The notes beneath the pieces are model-generated. The model worked only from the letters and a program-made list of their open reading frames with translations, ran no database searches and had not been told where the DNA came from. Positions 21,650 through 30,007 of a DNA stretch of 64,000 nt are shown here, piece by piece; positions within the stretch are counted from its first letter, which is position 1; every line of letters starts with the position of its first letter. Both the position numbers and the translations under genes were made by a program. The DNA comes from Brevundimonas basaltis (lineage in GTDB: Bacteria; Pseudomonadota; Alphaproteobacteria; Caulobacterales; Caulobacteraceae): NCBI RefSeq assembly GCF_014202075.1, contig NZ_JACHFZ010000001.1:496001-560000 (forward strand), read 5' to 3'.

Positions 21650-23323
21650 TTGGACAAGACACAGATGGCCGTAACAGGTCGCCCGCCGGGGAACCGGCTG
21701 TTTCTCAAAAAATCCGTAGCCCAGATCCAGAAGGAGGCCGCCAAGAGCGAGCTGAAACGCACGCTCGGCCCGATCAACCTGATGAGTCTCGGCATCGGCG
21801 CCATCATCGGCGCCGGTATCTTCGTGCTCACGGGCCAGGTCGCGGCGGCAAACGCCGGGCCTGCGATCATGCTGAGCTTCGTGGTCGCGGGCATCGCCTG
21901 CGGTCTCGCCGGCCTATGCTACGCCGAGCTCGCTTCGACCATGCCGGTCTCCGGCTCGGCCTACACCTACGCCTATGGCACCCTGGGAGAGGTCTTCGCC
22001 TGGATCATGGGCTGGCTGCTGGTGCTGGAGTACGGCGTAGCGGCCTCGACCGTCGCGGTCGGCTGGTCCGGCTACGTCGTCTCCATCCTGTCTGATTTCG
22101 GCATAAGTCAGCAGATCTTCCCGGCCATCCAGTACGCCGGGGGCGAAGGACCGCAGTGGGCGACTCCGCTGGTGCAACTGGTGCAGGACGCCGGATCGAC
22201 CGCCTTCCCGCTGACCGGCACCTTCAACCTCGTCGCCGCCGTCGGCATCGCGGCAGTTTGCAGTCTGCTGGTTCTCGGCGTCTCGGAGTCCGCGAACATC
22301 AACAACATCATCGTCGTCGTAAAAATCGTCGTACTGCTGACCTTCATCGCCGTGGGCATCCAGTACATCGATCCAGCCAACTGGGTTCCCTTCATTCCGG
22401 AGGCCACCGGCCAGCCCGGCCAGTTCGGCGTGGGAGGGATCTTCCGGGGGGCGGCGATTATCTTCTTCGCCTACGTCGGATTCGAAGCGGTCTCGACCGC
22501 GGCGGCCGAGGCCAAGAACCCGTCCAAGGACGTTCCCGTCGGCATTCTCGGCGCCCTGGTCGTCTGCACGCTGATCTACATGGCCGTCGCCGCCGTCATG
22601 ACCGGCGTGGTGCCCTATCTCGAGCTGGCCAGTCCCGCGCCGGTGGCCGTCGCCATCGACCGCATGGGTCTGGAGTGGGCCAATCTGCCGCTCGGCGCGG
22701 CGCCCGGCGGCGAGCTGAACATGATCGGCTTCCTGATCAAGATCGGCGCGGTCACCGGCCTCAGCTCGGTGATGCTGGTGCTGTGCTACGGCCAGACCCG
22801 GATCTTCTACACGATGGCCCGCGACGGCCTGCTGCCCAAGGCTTTCGCCGTGGTTCATCCGAAGTTCCGCACGCCCTGGATCGGCACCATCGTGCTGGGC
22901 GTCCTGATCGCCATCGCAGCGGCCTTCCTGCCGATCTCCATCCTTGGGGACCTGGTGTCGCTGGGCACCGCGACGGCGTTCGCCATCGTCTGCCTGAGCG
23001 TCATCGTCCTGCGGGTCAAACACCCCGAGATGGAGCGGCCGTTCAAGGTGCCGGGCGGTATCGTCACCGCGGTGCTGGGCATTCTCGCCTGCCTGTTCCT
23101 GGCCAGCCAGAACCTGATCCCGATGTTCCAGCACGCCGCGGAAGACAATCCGCTGCCGCTGATGCTGCTGAGCGGCTACGCTGTCGTCGGCGCGATCATC
23201 TACGCCGCCTATGGCTTCTGGCACTCCAAGCTGGCGAAGGGCATCGACATCACCGAAGACACCAAACTTTCCAGCCCGGCCGCGGCCTTGGGCGGCGAGG
23301 TGGACAACGTGAAAGAGGACTGA
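21650..23323 (+). CDS. APC-family amino acid permease
   Basis: A 557-residue integral membrane protein with about 12-13 helices. The first helix carries the family motif GIGAIIGAGIFVLTG near residue 45. Its layout is like the cationic amino acid transporter (CAT/YfnA) group; the true substrate is not evident. I prefer the TTG start at 21650, which has GGGAGG nine bases before it; the ATG at 21665 is the alternative. The gene has its own promoter and terminator, so it is monocistronic. Confidence 0.9.
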   Translation: MDKTQMAVTGRPPGNRLFLKKSVAQIQKEAAKSELKRTLGPINLMSLGIGAIIGAGIFVLTGQVAAANAGPAIMLSFVVAGIACGLAGLCYAELASTMPVSGSAYTYAYGTLGEVFAWIMGWLLVLEYGVAASTVAVGWSGYVVSILSDFGISQQIFPAIQYAGGEGPQWATPLVQLVQDAGSTAFPLTGTFNLVAAVGIAAVCSLLVLGVSESANINNIIVVVKIVVLLTFIAVGIQYIDPANWVPFIPEATGQPGQFGVGGIFRGAAIIFFAYVGFEAVSTAAAEAKNPSKDVPVGILGALVVCTLIYMAVAAVMTGVVPYLELASPAPVAVAIDRMGLEWANLPLGAAPGGELNMIGFLIKIGAVTGLSSVMLVLCYGQTRIFYTMARDGLLPKAFAVVHPKFRTPWIGTIVLGVLIAIAAAFLPISILGDLVSLGTATAFAIVCLSVIVLRVKHPEMERPFKVPGGIVTAVLGILACLFLASQNLIPMFQHAAEDNPLPLMLLSGYAVVGAIIYAAYGFWHSKLAKGIDITEDTKLSSPAAALGGEVDNVKED

Positions 23324-23347
23324 GGCCGGTCGGCCTTCGTCAGCGGA

Positions 23348-23373
23348 AAGGCCCGGGTTCGCCCCCGGGCCTT
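23348..23373. terminator. Terminator after the amino acid permease
   Basis: A 10-bp stem (aaggcccggg / cccgggcctt) with a 6-base loop and a following T-rich tract (tctcatt), 25 bp past the permease stop. Confidence 0.75.
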
Positions 23374-23472
23374 TCTCATTTCGGTACCCGCCGCGCGCCC
23401 GTTTGAGGCCATGCTCCCGGAGCGGGCTCGTGGACCAGTCCAAGCCCCGTTCACGTTCGCCCATGCATGCGA

Positions 23473-23502
23473 AAACGGCCCGGACTCGCGTCCGGGCCGT
23501 TT
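23473..23502. terminator. Terminator after the sodium-dependent transporter gene
   Basis: A perfect 12-bp stem (aaacggcccgga / tccgggccgttt). On the minus strand it ends in TTTT, 22 bp after the transporter stop, so it is a strong intrinsic terminator for that gene and may work both ways. Confidence 0.85.
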
Positions 23503-23523
23503 CACTTCGGGAACGAGCCGGGC

Positions 23524-24957
23524 TCAGCCCAGCAGTTGCGGGAACAGGCCGATGATCAGGATGGCGGCGACCGCGAGCGGGCACAGCCAGGCGATCAGGA
23601 ATCGCCAGACCTTCAGACCCCCGCCGCTCAGGCCGGTTTCCGCGTTGACCAGCTGACGGTCCGCGACCCAGCCGATGAAGATGGCGGTGACCAGACCCGA
23701 CAGGGGCAGCAGCAACTTTCCGGTCACGCCGTCGATGGCGTCGAACCAGCCGGCGTTTTCGAAACCGGGGATGAAGGGGATCGGCCGGTGGTCGGCCCAG
23801 ACGTTGAAGGACAGCGCCGAAACCACGCCGACGAGGAAGACCAGCACGCCGATCCAGATCGAGGCCTTGACGCGCGAGGTCCCGAACTTCTCGGTCACCC
23901 AGCCCACGGAGATCTCGAGCAGGGAGACCGACGAGGTCAGGGCGGCGAACAGGGCCAGGACGAAGAACAACAGGCCGACGATGGCCCCGCCCGGCATCGA
24001 GTGGAAGGCCGCCGGAAGGGTCTGGAACATCAGGGTCGGGCCGGCGTTCGGCTCCATCCCCACGCTGAACACGATCGGGAAAATGGCCAGGCCGGCGATG
24101 ATGGCCACCGAGGTGTCGGCGAAGGCGATCATGCCCGAGGTCTGGCCCAGGTTGGTGTCGCGCGAGGCGTAGGCGCCATAGGCGATCATCGCGCCGCCGC
24201 CGAGGCTGAGCGAGAAGAACGCCTGGCCGAGGGCGGAGCTGAGCACGCCGGGCTGAAGGGCGCGTTCGAAGTCCGGTGTGAACAGGAACGCCACGGCGGC
24301 CGCGAAATCGCCCGTGATGGCGGCGTAAACAGTGATGCCGATAAGCAGGAAGAAGAAGGCCGGCATCAGCCAGGTGGCCGCTACCTCGATGCCGCCCTTG
24401 ACGCCGCGGGCGACGATCCAGGTCGTTACGGCGACGAAGGCCAGCTGCAGACCGACCAGCAGGACCGGATCGGCGAACAGGGCGGGCATCAGTTGCTGGA
24501 TCTGTGCGACGGAATCGCCGGCGTAGGCGCCCGCCAACGGCGTTCCCGACGAGACCGCACCGAACACGTCAGCCGCGCTGGTCCCGATGAAGTAGACCAC
24601 CCAGCCGGCGACGACGCAGTAGAAGGTCAGGATGGCGGTATTGGCGATCAGGCCGATGACCGCCAACAAGCTCCACGCCGGGCTCGCCCCCGACTGGCGG
24701 GCCAGATAGACGGCGCTGGCGATGGTCGAGCGCTGGCCGTGACGGCCGATCAGGCTCTCGGCCAGCAGCAGGGGCGCAGCGATGAGGACCACGAACAGGA
24801 CGTAGAACAGCACGAAGGCCCCGCCGCCGTTGCTGCCCGCCTCGGTCGGAAAGCGCCACAAATTGCCCAAGCCGACGGCCGAGCCGGTGGCCGCAAGGAC
24901 GAAGGCGGCCTTCGAGGACCATCGCGCCCCGGTCGGCGCCGCAGTGTTTCCAGCCAA
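23524..24957 (-). CDS. Neurotransmitter:sodium symporter (NSS) family transporter
   Basis: A 477-residue, 11-12-helix sodium symporter of the LeuT/SNF family. The first helix has the signature GSAVGLGNLWRFPTEAG near residue 27, which forms the substrate and sodium site. Bacterial members carry amino acids such as leucine, tryptophan or tyrosine; which one is unclear. The start is TTG with GGGAG eight bases upstream. It lies next to a second amino-acid symporter on the same strand with 111 bp and a hairpin between. Confidence 0.92.
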   Translation of the reverse strand: MAGNTAAPTGARWSSKAAFVLAATGSAVGLGNLWRFPTEAGSNGGGAFVLFYVLFVVLIAAPLLLAESLIGRHGQRSTIASAVYLARQSGASPAWSLLAVIGLIANTAILTFYCVVAGWVVYFIGTSAADVFGAVSSGTPLAGAYAGDSVAQIQQLMPALFADPVLLVGLQLAFVAVTTWIVARGVKGGIEVAATWLMPAFFFLLIGITVYAAITGDFAAAVAFLFTPDFERALQPGVLSSALGQAFFSLSLGGGAMIAYGAYASRDTNLGQTSGMIAFADTSVAIIAGLAIFPIVFSVGMEPNAGPTLMFQTLPAAFHSMPGGAIVGLLFFVLALFAALTSSVSLLEISVGWVTEKFGTSRVKASIWIGVLVFLVGVVSALSFNVWADHRPIPFIPGFENAGWFDAIDGVTGKLLLPLSGLVTAIFIGWVADRQLVNAETGLSGGGLKVWRFLIAWLCPLAVAAILIIGLFPQLLG

Positions 24958-25034
24958 ATTCTCTACTCCCGTGCGGGCGACGCTGAGCGGCCGCCTCTCT
25001 TTATCAGGGCGGTGAGCGCCGCCCCTCGAACGAA

Positions 25035-25059
25035 CGCCCGGGCCGCAGGGGCCCGGGCG
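25035..25059 (-). terminator. Hairpin terminator after the alanine symporter
   Basis: A 10-bp stem (cgcccgggcc / ggcccgggcg) with a 5-base loop directly after the symporter stop on the minus strand, followed by TTCGTTCG. The T-run is weak. Confidence 0.55.
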
Positions 25060-25068
25060 CGGTGCAGA

Positions 25069-26544
25069 CTACTCGTGGTCCTTGCCGGCCGTCCTGTTTC
25101 CCTTGGCGAGGGCGAAGACGACGCCTGACAGCAGGGCCAGCGCGATCAGGTTGGGCAGGGCCATGGCCGCGTTGGCGATGTCGCCGAGGCGCCAGACCAG
25201 TTCGATCTCCTGGAAGGAGCCGATGAAGATCATCACCACCCAGAAGAGGCGGAACGGAATGGCCAGCTTCATGCCGAACAGATAGGTCGCCGCCCGCTCG
25301 CCGTAGTAACCCCAGGTGATCAGGGTCGTGAACACGAACAGGATCAGGGCGATCGAGACGACCAGGCCGCCGAGGGTGACCGTGCCGAACAACGGCATCG
25401 GGAAGGCGGTCGCATAGGCCGCCTCGGTCATGGCGAAGCCGGTCAGGTCGGAGGTCCAGACGGTATTCTGCATCACCACGACGCCGTCGGCGCCGGTGTG
25501 GGGGAAGGCCCCCTGCACCGCCAGCATCACAAGGCCGGTGGCCGTGCAGATGATGATGGTGTCGATGAAGGTGCCCATCATGGCGAAGCGGCCCTGTTTG
25601 GCGGGGTCGTCGGTCTGGGCCACGGCGTGGGCGATGGGGGTCGAGCCCTGGCCGGCCTCGTTGGAGAACAGGCCGCGCGCCACGCCGGAGCGGATGGCGA
25701 GAATCATGCCGGCCCCGAGGAAGCCGCCGGCCGCGGCGTGGCCGGTGAAGGCGCTCTCGAAGATGGTGACGAAGGCGCCCGGGATGGCGGTGAAGTTCAG
25801 CGCCAGGGCGATGAAGGCCATGACCAGATAGATCAGCGCCATGACGGGCACGATCTTCTCGGCGATGGCGCCGATCGACTTGATGCCCCCGATGATGACC
25901 GCGAACACGGCCACGGCGACGACGATGCCCGAGCCCCACTCCGGCAGGCCGGTCAGGCCGCTGAACGAATCCGCGAAGGAGTTGGCCTGGATCATGTTGC
26001 CGGTGGCGATCGACGAGAACAGCAGGCCGATGCAGAAGATCACCGCCAGCCAGCCCCATTTTTTGCCGAGGCCGTTGCGAATGTAGTTCATCGGGCCGCC
26101 GCGGAAGTGCCCGTCCGGCCCCTTCTCACGATAGCGGATGGCCAGCGAGCCCTCGGCGAAGGCCAGCGACATGCCGATCAGGGCGGTGACCCACATCCAG
26201 AACAGCGCGCCCGGTCCGCCGAGGGTAATGGCGGTGGCGACGCCGGCCAGGTTGCCGGTGCCGACCTGGCCCGACAGAGCGGTCGAAAGGGCGGCGAAGG
26301 GCGAGATCTCGCCCTTCTCCTTGTCGGCGCTTCGCTTGAACAGGCCGGCGAAGGCCATGCCGAGATGGGTGATCGGGTAGAAGCGCAGCCCGATCATGAT
26401 CCAGATGCCGACGCCGAGCAGGATGACGACCATCGGCGGGAACAGCAGAACCTGCTCGCCGTGCCAGGTTCCGCCCCAGATGAAATCGCTGACGTTGGTC
26501 ACGCCGTCGTAGAAGCCCTGCATCGAGCTCGGATTGTTAGCCAT
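25069..26544 (-). CDS. Alanine/glycine:cation symporter family protein
   Basis: A 491-residue AGCS-family transporter with about ten helices. The family motif GTGNLAGVATAITLGGPGALFWMW sits near residue 96 and GGPMNYI near 150. It takes up alanine or glycine with sodium. Upstream 164 bp to tRNA-Leu show no glycine riboswitch that I can see. The N-terminus begins MANNPSSMQGFYDGV. Confidence 0.92.
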   Translation of the reverse strand: MANNPSSMQGFYDGVTNVSDFIWGGTWHGEQVLLFPPMVVILLGVGIWIMIGLRFYPITHLGMAFAGLFKRSADKEKGEISPFAALSTALSGQVGTGNLAGVATAITLGGPGALFWMWVTALIGMSLAFAEGSLAIRYREKGPDGHFRGGPMNYIRNGLGKKWGWLAVIFCIGLLFSSIATGNMIQANSFADSFSGLTGLPEWGSGIVVAVAVFAVIIGGIKSIGAIAEKIVPVMALIYLVMAFIALALNFTAIPGAFVTIFESAFTGHAAAGGFLGAGMILAIRSGVARGLFSNEAGQGSTPIAHAVAQTDDPAKQGRFAMMGTFIDTIIICTATGLVMLAVQGAFPHTGADGVVVMQNTVWTSDLTGFAMTEAAYATAFPMPLFGTVTLGGLVVSIALILFVFTTLITWGYYGERAATYLFGMKLAIPFRLFWVVMIFIGSFQEIELVWRLGDIANAAMALPNLIALALLSGVVFALAKGNRTAGKDHE

Positions 26545-26665
26545 TCGGATTCCCTCGACCCCTCAAGCGGCGCAACTATCCACATGGTGAACCGATTGGC
26601 CAGTCGGAATCACGGCTTTTGTGCGTTCCCGACAGGCCTTCCACAGCCGGGCCGGCGAGCCGGCC

Positions 26666-26693
26666 TTGCCGAACCGCGCCGCGCCGCCTAGGA
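26666..26693 (+). promoter_or_regulatory. Possible promoter of tRNA-Leu
   Basis: TTGCCG and CTAGGA spaced by 16 bp, ending 15 bp before the tRNA 5' end. Confidence 0.4.
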
Positions 26694-26708
26694 GCGCTGC
26701 GGACCTAT

Positions 26709-26793
26709 GCGGATGTGGCGGAACTGGTAGACGCACTGGATTTAGGTTCCAGCGCCGCGAGGCGTGGAGGTTCGAGTCCTCTCATCCGCACCA
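26709..26793 (+). tRNA. tRNA-Leu(UAG)
   Basis: An 85-nt tRNA with CCA encoded. The acceptor arms gcggatg and catccgc pair, the anticodon stem is ctgga/tccag with loop tttaggt giving anticodon TAG, a long variable arm fits a class II tRNA, and the T-loop ggttcgagtcc is standard. Confidence 0.95.
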
Positions 26794-26880
26794 TTCCCAC
26801 GTCAGGTCGCCACGCCCGGCGGATGTGGCGACCGCGCCTCTGTGATCGACCGGGCTCGGGGTTTTCCTTCCGGTGACACC

Positions 26881-26912
26881 TGTGCGAACGTCGGTCTGCC
26901 GAAGTTCGCACA
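26881..26912 (+). promoter_or_regulatory. Leader hairpin abutting the ribosome binding site
   Basis: An inverted repeat with 9-bp arms (tgtgcgaac / gttcgcaca) whose loop holds a further tcgg/ccga pairing. It ends where the Shine-Dalgarno of the next gene (AGGAGA) begins, so folding could limit ribosome access. It is flanked by no obvious T tract. Confidence 0.5.
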
Positions 26913-26923
26913 GGAGAGCCCCG

Positions 26924-27406
26924 ATGTCCCTGCCCAGTGGTTTCGTGGTCGCGGCCGCGCTTGTAATGAGTGCTGGTGCGGAGGGCGGCTGGGCGACCGT
27001 GTTTCACTCGGATGAAGCCGGATATTACGGGATCCAGACTGGCGGCGTTTACCCCCAGGGGCAGAAGAAGACTTTCCCGATCGTCCACGCCACCAATGTC
27101 GTCCAGAACAATGTCTTGTACTCGCAGGGCTGGGCGACGGTGGACTGCCAGGCAAGGACGATCCAGATATGGCAGCTGTCTCACATCGACCCGGAGTTCC
27201 GGGTCATCGGCGGCGGCACGATCCCAATGGCTGACCGGGTCACGGAAGACATCGAGCCCGGCACGGTAGGCGACAGCTACTACCGGGTCGTCTGTCAGGG
27301 CGAGACGCCCATGGAGGATCTCGACGAGCCTCATGTGACGAATCTGGTCTTCCGTTTCCGGAGGATTCTCGAGCGGAACCTCGCCGGGAGCGGCCAACGG
27401 GATTAA
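26924..27406 (+). CDS. Exported protein, surface-adhesin-E-like
   Basis: A 160-residue secreted protein. The signal peptide is MSLPSGFVVAAALVMSAGA. The mature part contains WATVFHSDEAGYYGI near residue 24, a cysteine in WATVDCQARTIQIW and another in YYRVVCQGE, a pattern I associate with surface-adhesin protein E-like domains; that assignment is tentative. The ATG at 26924 has AGGAGA six bases before it, which is better than the longer frame that starts at 26873. Confidence 0.6.
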   Translation: MSLPSGFVVAAALVMSAGAEGGWATVFHSDEAGYYGIQTGGVYPQGQKKTFPIVHATNVVQNNVLYSQGWATVDCQARTIQIWQLSHIDPEFRVIGGGTIPMADRVTEDIEPGTVGDSYYRVVCQGETPMEDLDEPHVTNLVFRFRRILERNLAGSGQRD

Positions 27407-27456
27407 CCTGGCACTCCGCGGGCGGCCGACGCCGTCACGGCGCGGACGTGAGGAAC

Positions 27457-27471
27457 GTTCTTGCTTTGTTC
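27457..27471 (+). promoter_or_regulatory. LexA (SOS) box of the PA0069-type radical SAM gene
   Basis: GTTCTTGCTTTGTTC is a perfect GTTC-N7-GTTC operator, 23 bp before the start codon. A TTGCTT inside the box spaced 17 bp from TACAGG could be the promoter, so LexA would cover the -35. Confidence 0.75.
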
Positions 27472-27494
27472 CGCTCGAGCCAGTACAGGGAGGC

Positions 27495-28604
27495 ATGGTT
27501 GAAGCGGCGAAGGGACGGGGGGCGCGGTCGAATGCGACCGGGCGGTTCGAACCGGAAACCGTGGAAGCCTTCGATGACGGCTGGACGAGCGACGACGACG
27601 GTGCAGCGCCCTTGCGCACCAGCCTGACGCCCGAGCACGCCCGGACGATCATCGCCAAGAACACCAGTCCGGACATCGGTTTCGACCGGTCCATCAATCC
27701 CTACAAGGGCTGCGAACATGGCTGCATCTACTGCTACGCCCGTCCGTCCCATGCCTACATGGGCCTATCCCCGGGCCTGGATTTCGAGAGCCGGCTCTTC
27801 TACAAGCCCGAGGCCGCGCGTCTGCTGGAGCAGGAACTCTGCAAGCCCCGGTACGTCTGCAAGCGCATCCACATAGGCGGCAATACCGACCCCTATCAGC
27901 CGGTCGAGCGCGAGCTGAAGTCGACGCGGTCGATCCTTGAGGTTCTGCAGAGATTCAGACACCCGTTCAGCATTATCACCAAATCGGTGCTGATCGCGCG
28001 TGACGCCGACATACTGGGCGCGATGGGGCGCGAGGGACTGGCCTCGGCCATCGTCTCGATCACCACCCTGGACCGGGGACTGGCGCGGGCGATGGAGCCG
28101 CGCGCCTCGACGCCGGCGAAGCGGCTGGAGGCGATCCGCCGGTTGGCCGAGGCGGGGTGCCCGGTCGGGGTCGGCTTCGCGCCGGTCATCCCCGGCCTGA
28201 ACGACCACGAGCTGGAGGCGGTGCTGGAGGCGGCGGCGAAGGCAGGGGCGACCTCCGCCATGTACGTAACGCTGCGCCTGCCGCTCGAGATCAAGGACCT
28301 GTTCCGCGAGTGGCTGGCCGACGCCCGGCCGGAGCGCGCCGCGCGGGTGATGTCGCTGATCCGCCAGACCCGCGGCGGCCGCGACTACGACCCCGACTGG
28401 AACCAGCGGATGAAGGGGACCGGTCCGGTGGCGGAACTGATCGCCGCGCGGTTCAGGGCGGCGGTGAAACGGTATGGGCTGGATGGACCGCGGCCTCTGC
28501 TGGACGAGAGCCGGTTCCGGGTTCCGACGGAGATGAAAAGGCAGCTGGACCTGTTCGACCAACTTCTTCCTTCCCCCCTCGCGGGGGAGGTTTTTGCGAG
28601 GTGA
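27495..28604 (+). CDS. PA0069 family radical SAM protein, under a LexA box
   Basis: A 369-residue radical SAM protein related to spore photoproduct lyase (SplB-like group). The iron-sulphur motif CEHGCIYC (CX3CX2C) is near residue 76, within NPYKGCEHGCIYCYARPSH. The SAM-binding strand IHIGGNTDPYQP is near 122. PA0069-type proteins have no proven reaction. The LexA box links this copy to DNA damage. GGGAGG lies just before the ATG. The last residues (PLAGEVFAR) are encoded by a REP-like hairpin, so the natural C-terminus has probably been extended. Confidence 0.88.
   Translation: MVEAAKGRGARSNATGRFEPETVEAFDDGWTSDDDGAAPLRTSLTPEHARTIIAKNTSPDIGFDRSINPYKGCEHGCIYCYARPSHAYMGLSPGLDFESRLFYKPEAARLLEQELCKPRYVCKRIHIGGNTDPYQPVERELKSTRSILEVLQRFRHPFSIITKSVLIARDADILGAMGREGLASAIVSITTLDRGLARAMEPRASTPAKRLEAIRRLAEAGCPVGVGFAPVIPGLNDHELEAVLEAAAKAGATSAMYVTLRLPLEIKDLFREWLADARPERAARVMSLIRQTRGGRDYDPDWNQRMKGTGPVAELIAARFRAAVKRYGLDGPRPLLDESRFRVPTEMKRQLDLFDQLLPSPLAGEVFAR
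28570..28591 (+). repeat. REP-like hairpin within the 3' end of the radical SAM gene
   Basis: ccccc-ctcg-cggggg with a following TTTTT. It is read through as PLAGEVFAR and supplies the stop. It may also act as the terminator. Confidence 0.6.
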
Positions 28605-29849
28605 CTAGCGCCGGAAGACCGCGACGAGCTCGACGTGGGCGGACCACAGGAACTGGTCGACCGGCGTGACCCGATCGAGGCGGAAGCCGGCGTCGATCAG
28701 CAGGCGGGCGTCGCGGGCGAAGGTGACCGGGTTGCAGGAGACGTAGACGACCGTGTGCGCCTTCGTGCCCGGCAACTGGGCCGTCTGTTCGCGGGCGCCG
28801 GCCCGGGGGGGATCGAGCACGACGGCATCGCAGCCGCGCAAATCGTAAGGGGCCAGCGGCCGCCGGAACAGGTCGCGCGCCTCGGCGGCGATCGGCTTTA
28901 GACCTTTCGCCGTCCCGACGCCGGCCTTGAGAGCGGCGATCCCCGCCGCCGAGGCGTCGGCGGCCAGCACCGACGCGACGGTCGCCAGCGGGAAGGTGAA
29001 GGTCCCCGCTCCGCAGAACAGGTCGGCGATCTTCTTCGCCCCGCCCACCGCCTCGACGGCGCGGGCGACCATGGCCGCCTCGGCCTCGGGCGCGGCCTGC
29101 AGGAAACCGCCCGGCGGCAGGGGCACGGTGGCGGGCCCGAAGGCGACAACCGGCTGGCGCGACATCATCAGGACATCCCCGGCTTGGCTGAGGCGGGCGA
29201 GGTCCGCGACGCCAGCCGCCTCGATGGCCCGCATCTGCGCGTCGCGGGACAGGCCGCCGCTGCGCCGCTCAACGCCGGTGACGTCGACGTCGAGTCCGGT
29301 CAGCGTCCAGGTCGCATGCAGGGTTGGAGCCGACTTCGGATGTTCGAGGAAGGCCTCGGCGACCCGGGTCAGAGCCGGAATGGCCGCGACCAGACGGGGA
29401 TCGGCCACCGGGCAGACGCGGATCTCGACCAGCCGCCAGCTCTTGCGCGCCTTGAAGCCGAGGACGGCCCGGCCGTCCGGACCGCGACGGGCGTGCAGAG
29501 CGATCCGCCGGCGGGCGCCCGGTGGCACGGCGACGGCCGGATCGACCTCCGCCTCGATCCCCTCCCGGGCGAGCGCGAGGCGGACCTGTTCGCGCTTCCA
29601 GTCCAGATAGGGGCCGGTGGCCCAGTGCTGCAGCGAACAGCCGCCGCAGTCGCCATAGTGGGGAGACATGGGCTCGATCCGGTCGGGGCTGGCGTTGACG
29701 ATCTCGACGGCTTCCGCGCGTCCGTCGCGCACCTCGGCCCTCACCGTTTCGCCCGGCAGGGTCAAAGGGGCGAACACCGGCCCGGCCCCTGTTTCGGCGA
29801 TCCCGTCGCCCTGCCCGCCCACGCGCGTGATGGTTAGCGTTTCCGTCAT
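28605..29849 (-). CDS. RumA/TrmA-family class I SAM-dependent RNA methyltransferase
   Basis: A 414-residue uracil-C5 methyltransferase-like enzyme: an N-terminal TRAM domain (VGGQGDGIAETGAG), an iron-sulphur segment DCGGCSLQH near residue 70, and a C-terminal Rossmann domain with DLFCGAGTFTFPLA near 276 and the catalytic cysteine in YVSCNPVTFARD near 370. The first cysteine of the usual four-cysteine cluster set is Ser (SPHYGDCGGC), while CPVADP supplies another; cluster binding may be altered. The target is rRNA or tRNA uracil, not determinable here. Confidence 0.9.
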   Translation of the reverse strand: MTETLTITRVGGQGDGIAETGAGPVFAPLTLPGETVRAEVRDGRAEAVEIVNASPDRIEPMSPHYGDCGGCSLQHWATGPYLDWKREQVRLALAREGIEAEVDPAVAVPPGARRRIALHARRGPDGRAVLGFKARKSWRLVEIRVCPVADPRLVAAIPALTRVAEAFLEHPKSAPTLHATWTLTGLDVDVTGVERRSGGLSRDAQMRAIEAAGVADLARLSQAGDVLMMSRQPVVAFGPATVPLPPGGFLQAAPEAEAAMVARAVEAVGGAKKIADLFCGAGTFTFPLATVASVLAADASAAGIAALKAGVGTAKGLKPIAAEARDLFRRPLAPYDLRGCDAVVLDPPRAGAREQTAQLPGTKAHTVVYVSCNPVTFARDARLLIDAGFRLDRVTPVDQFLWSAHVELVAVFRR

Positions 29850-30007
29850 GGCGCGGTTCTAGAGGTTCCCGGCGCCCGGCGAAACATGAACGAAGATGAA
29901 CGGGGTGCTCAAAGGCCGTTCAGCTTCCGGGCCTTAATCCTGAATGCAACAGACCCGGGGCGCCGTTCGTTCGGGGTCCATCGATTAACCAGTTCAGGAC
30001 CGATCCG

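Noticed and set aside
19806..21674. 622-codon open frame antisense to hrpB
   Set aside because: Shadow of hrpB; no family and no ribosome site.
26545..26708. Possible glycine riboswitch before the alanine/glycine symporter
   Set aside because: I find no paired core elements of the riboswitch; only the tRNA promoter is visible.
29888..29901. GAAC-N6-GAAC repeat before the glycine-zipper gene
   Set aside because: Spacing is six rather than seven, so it does not fit a LexA box.
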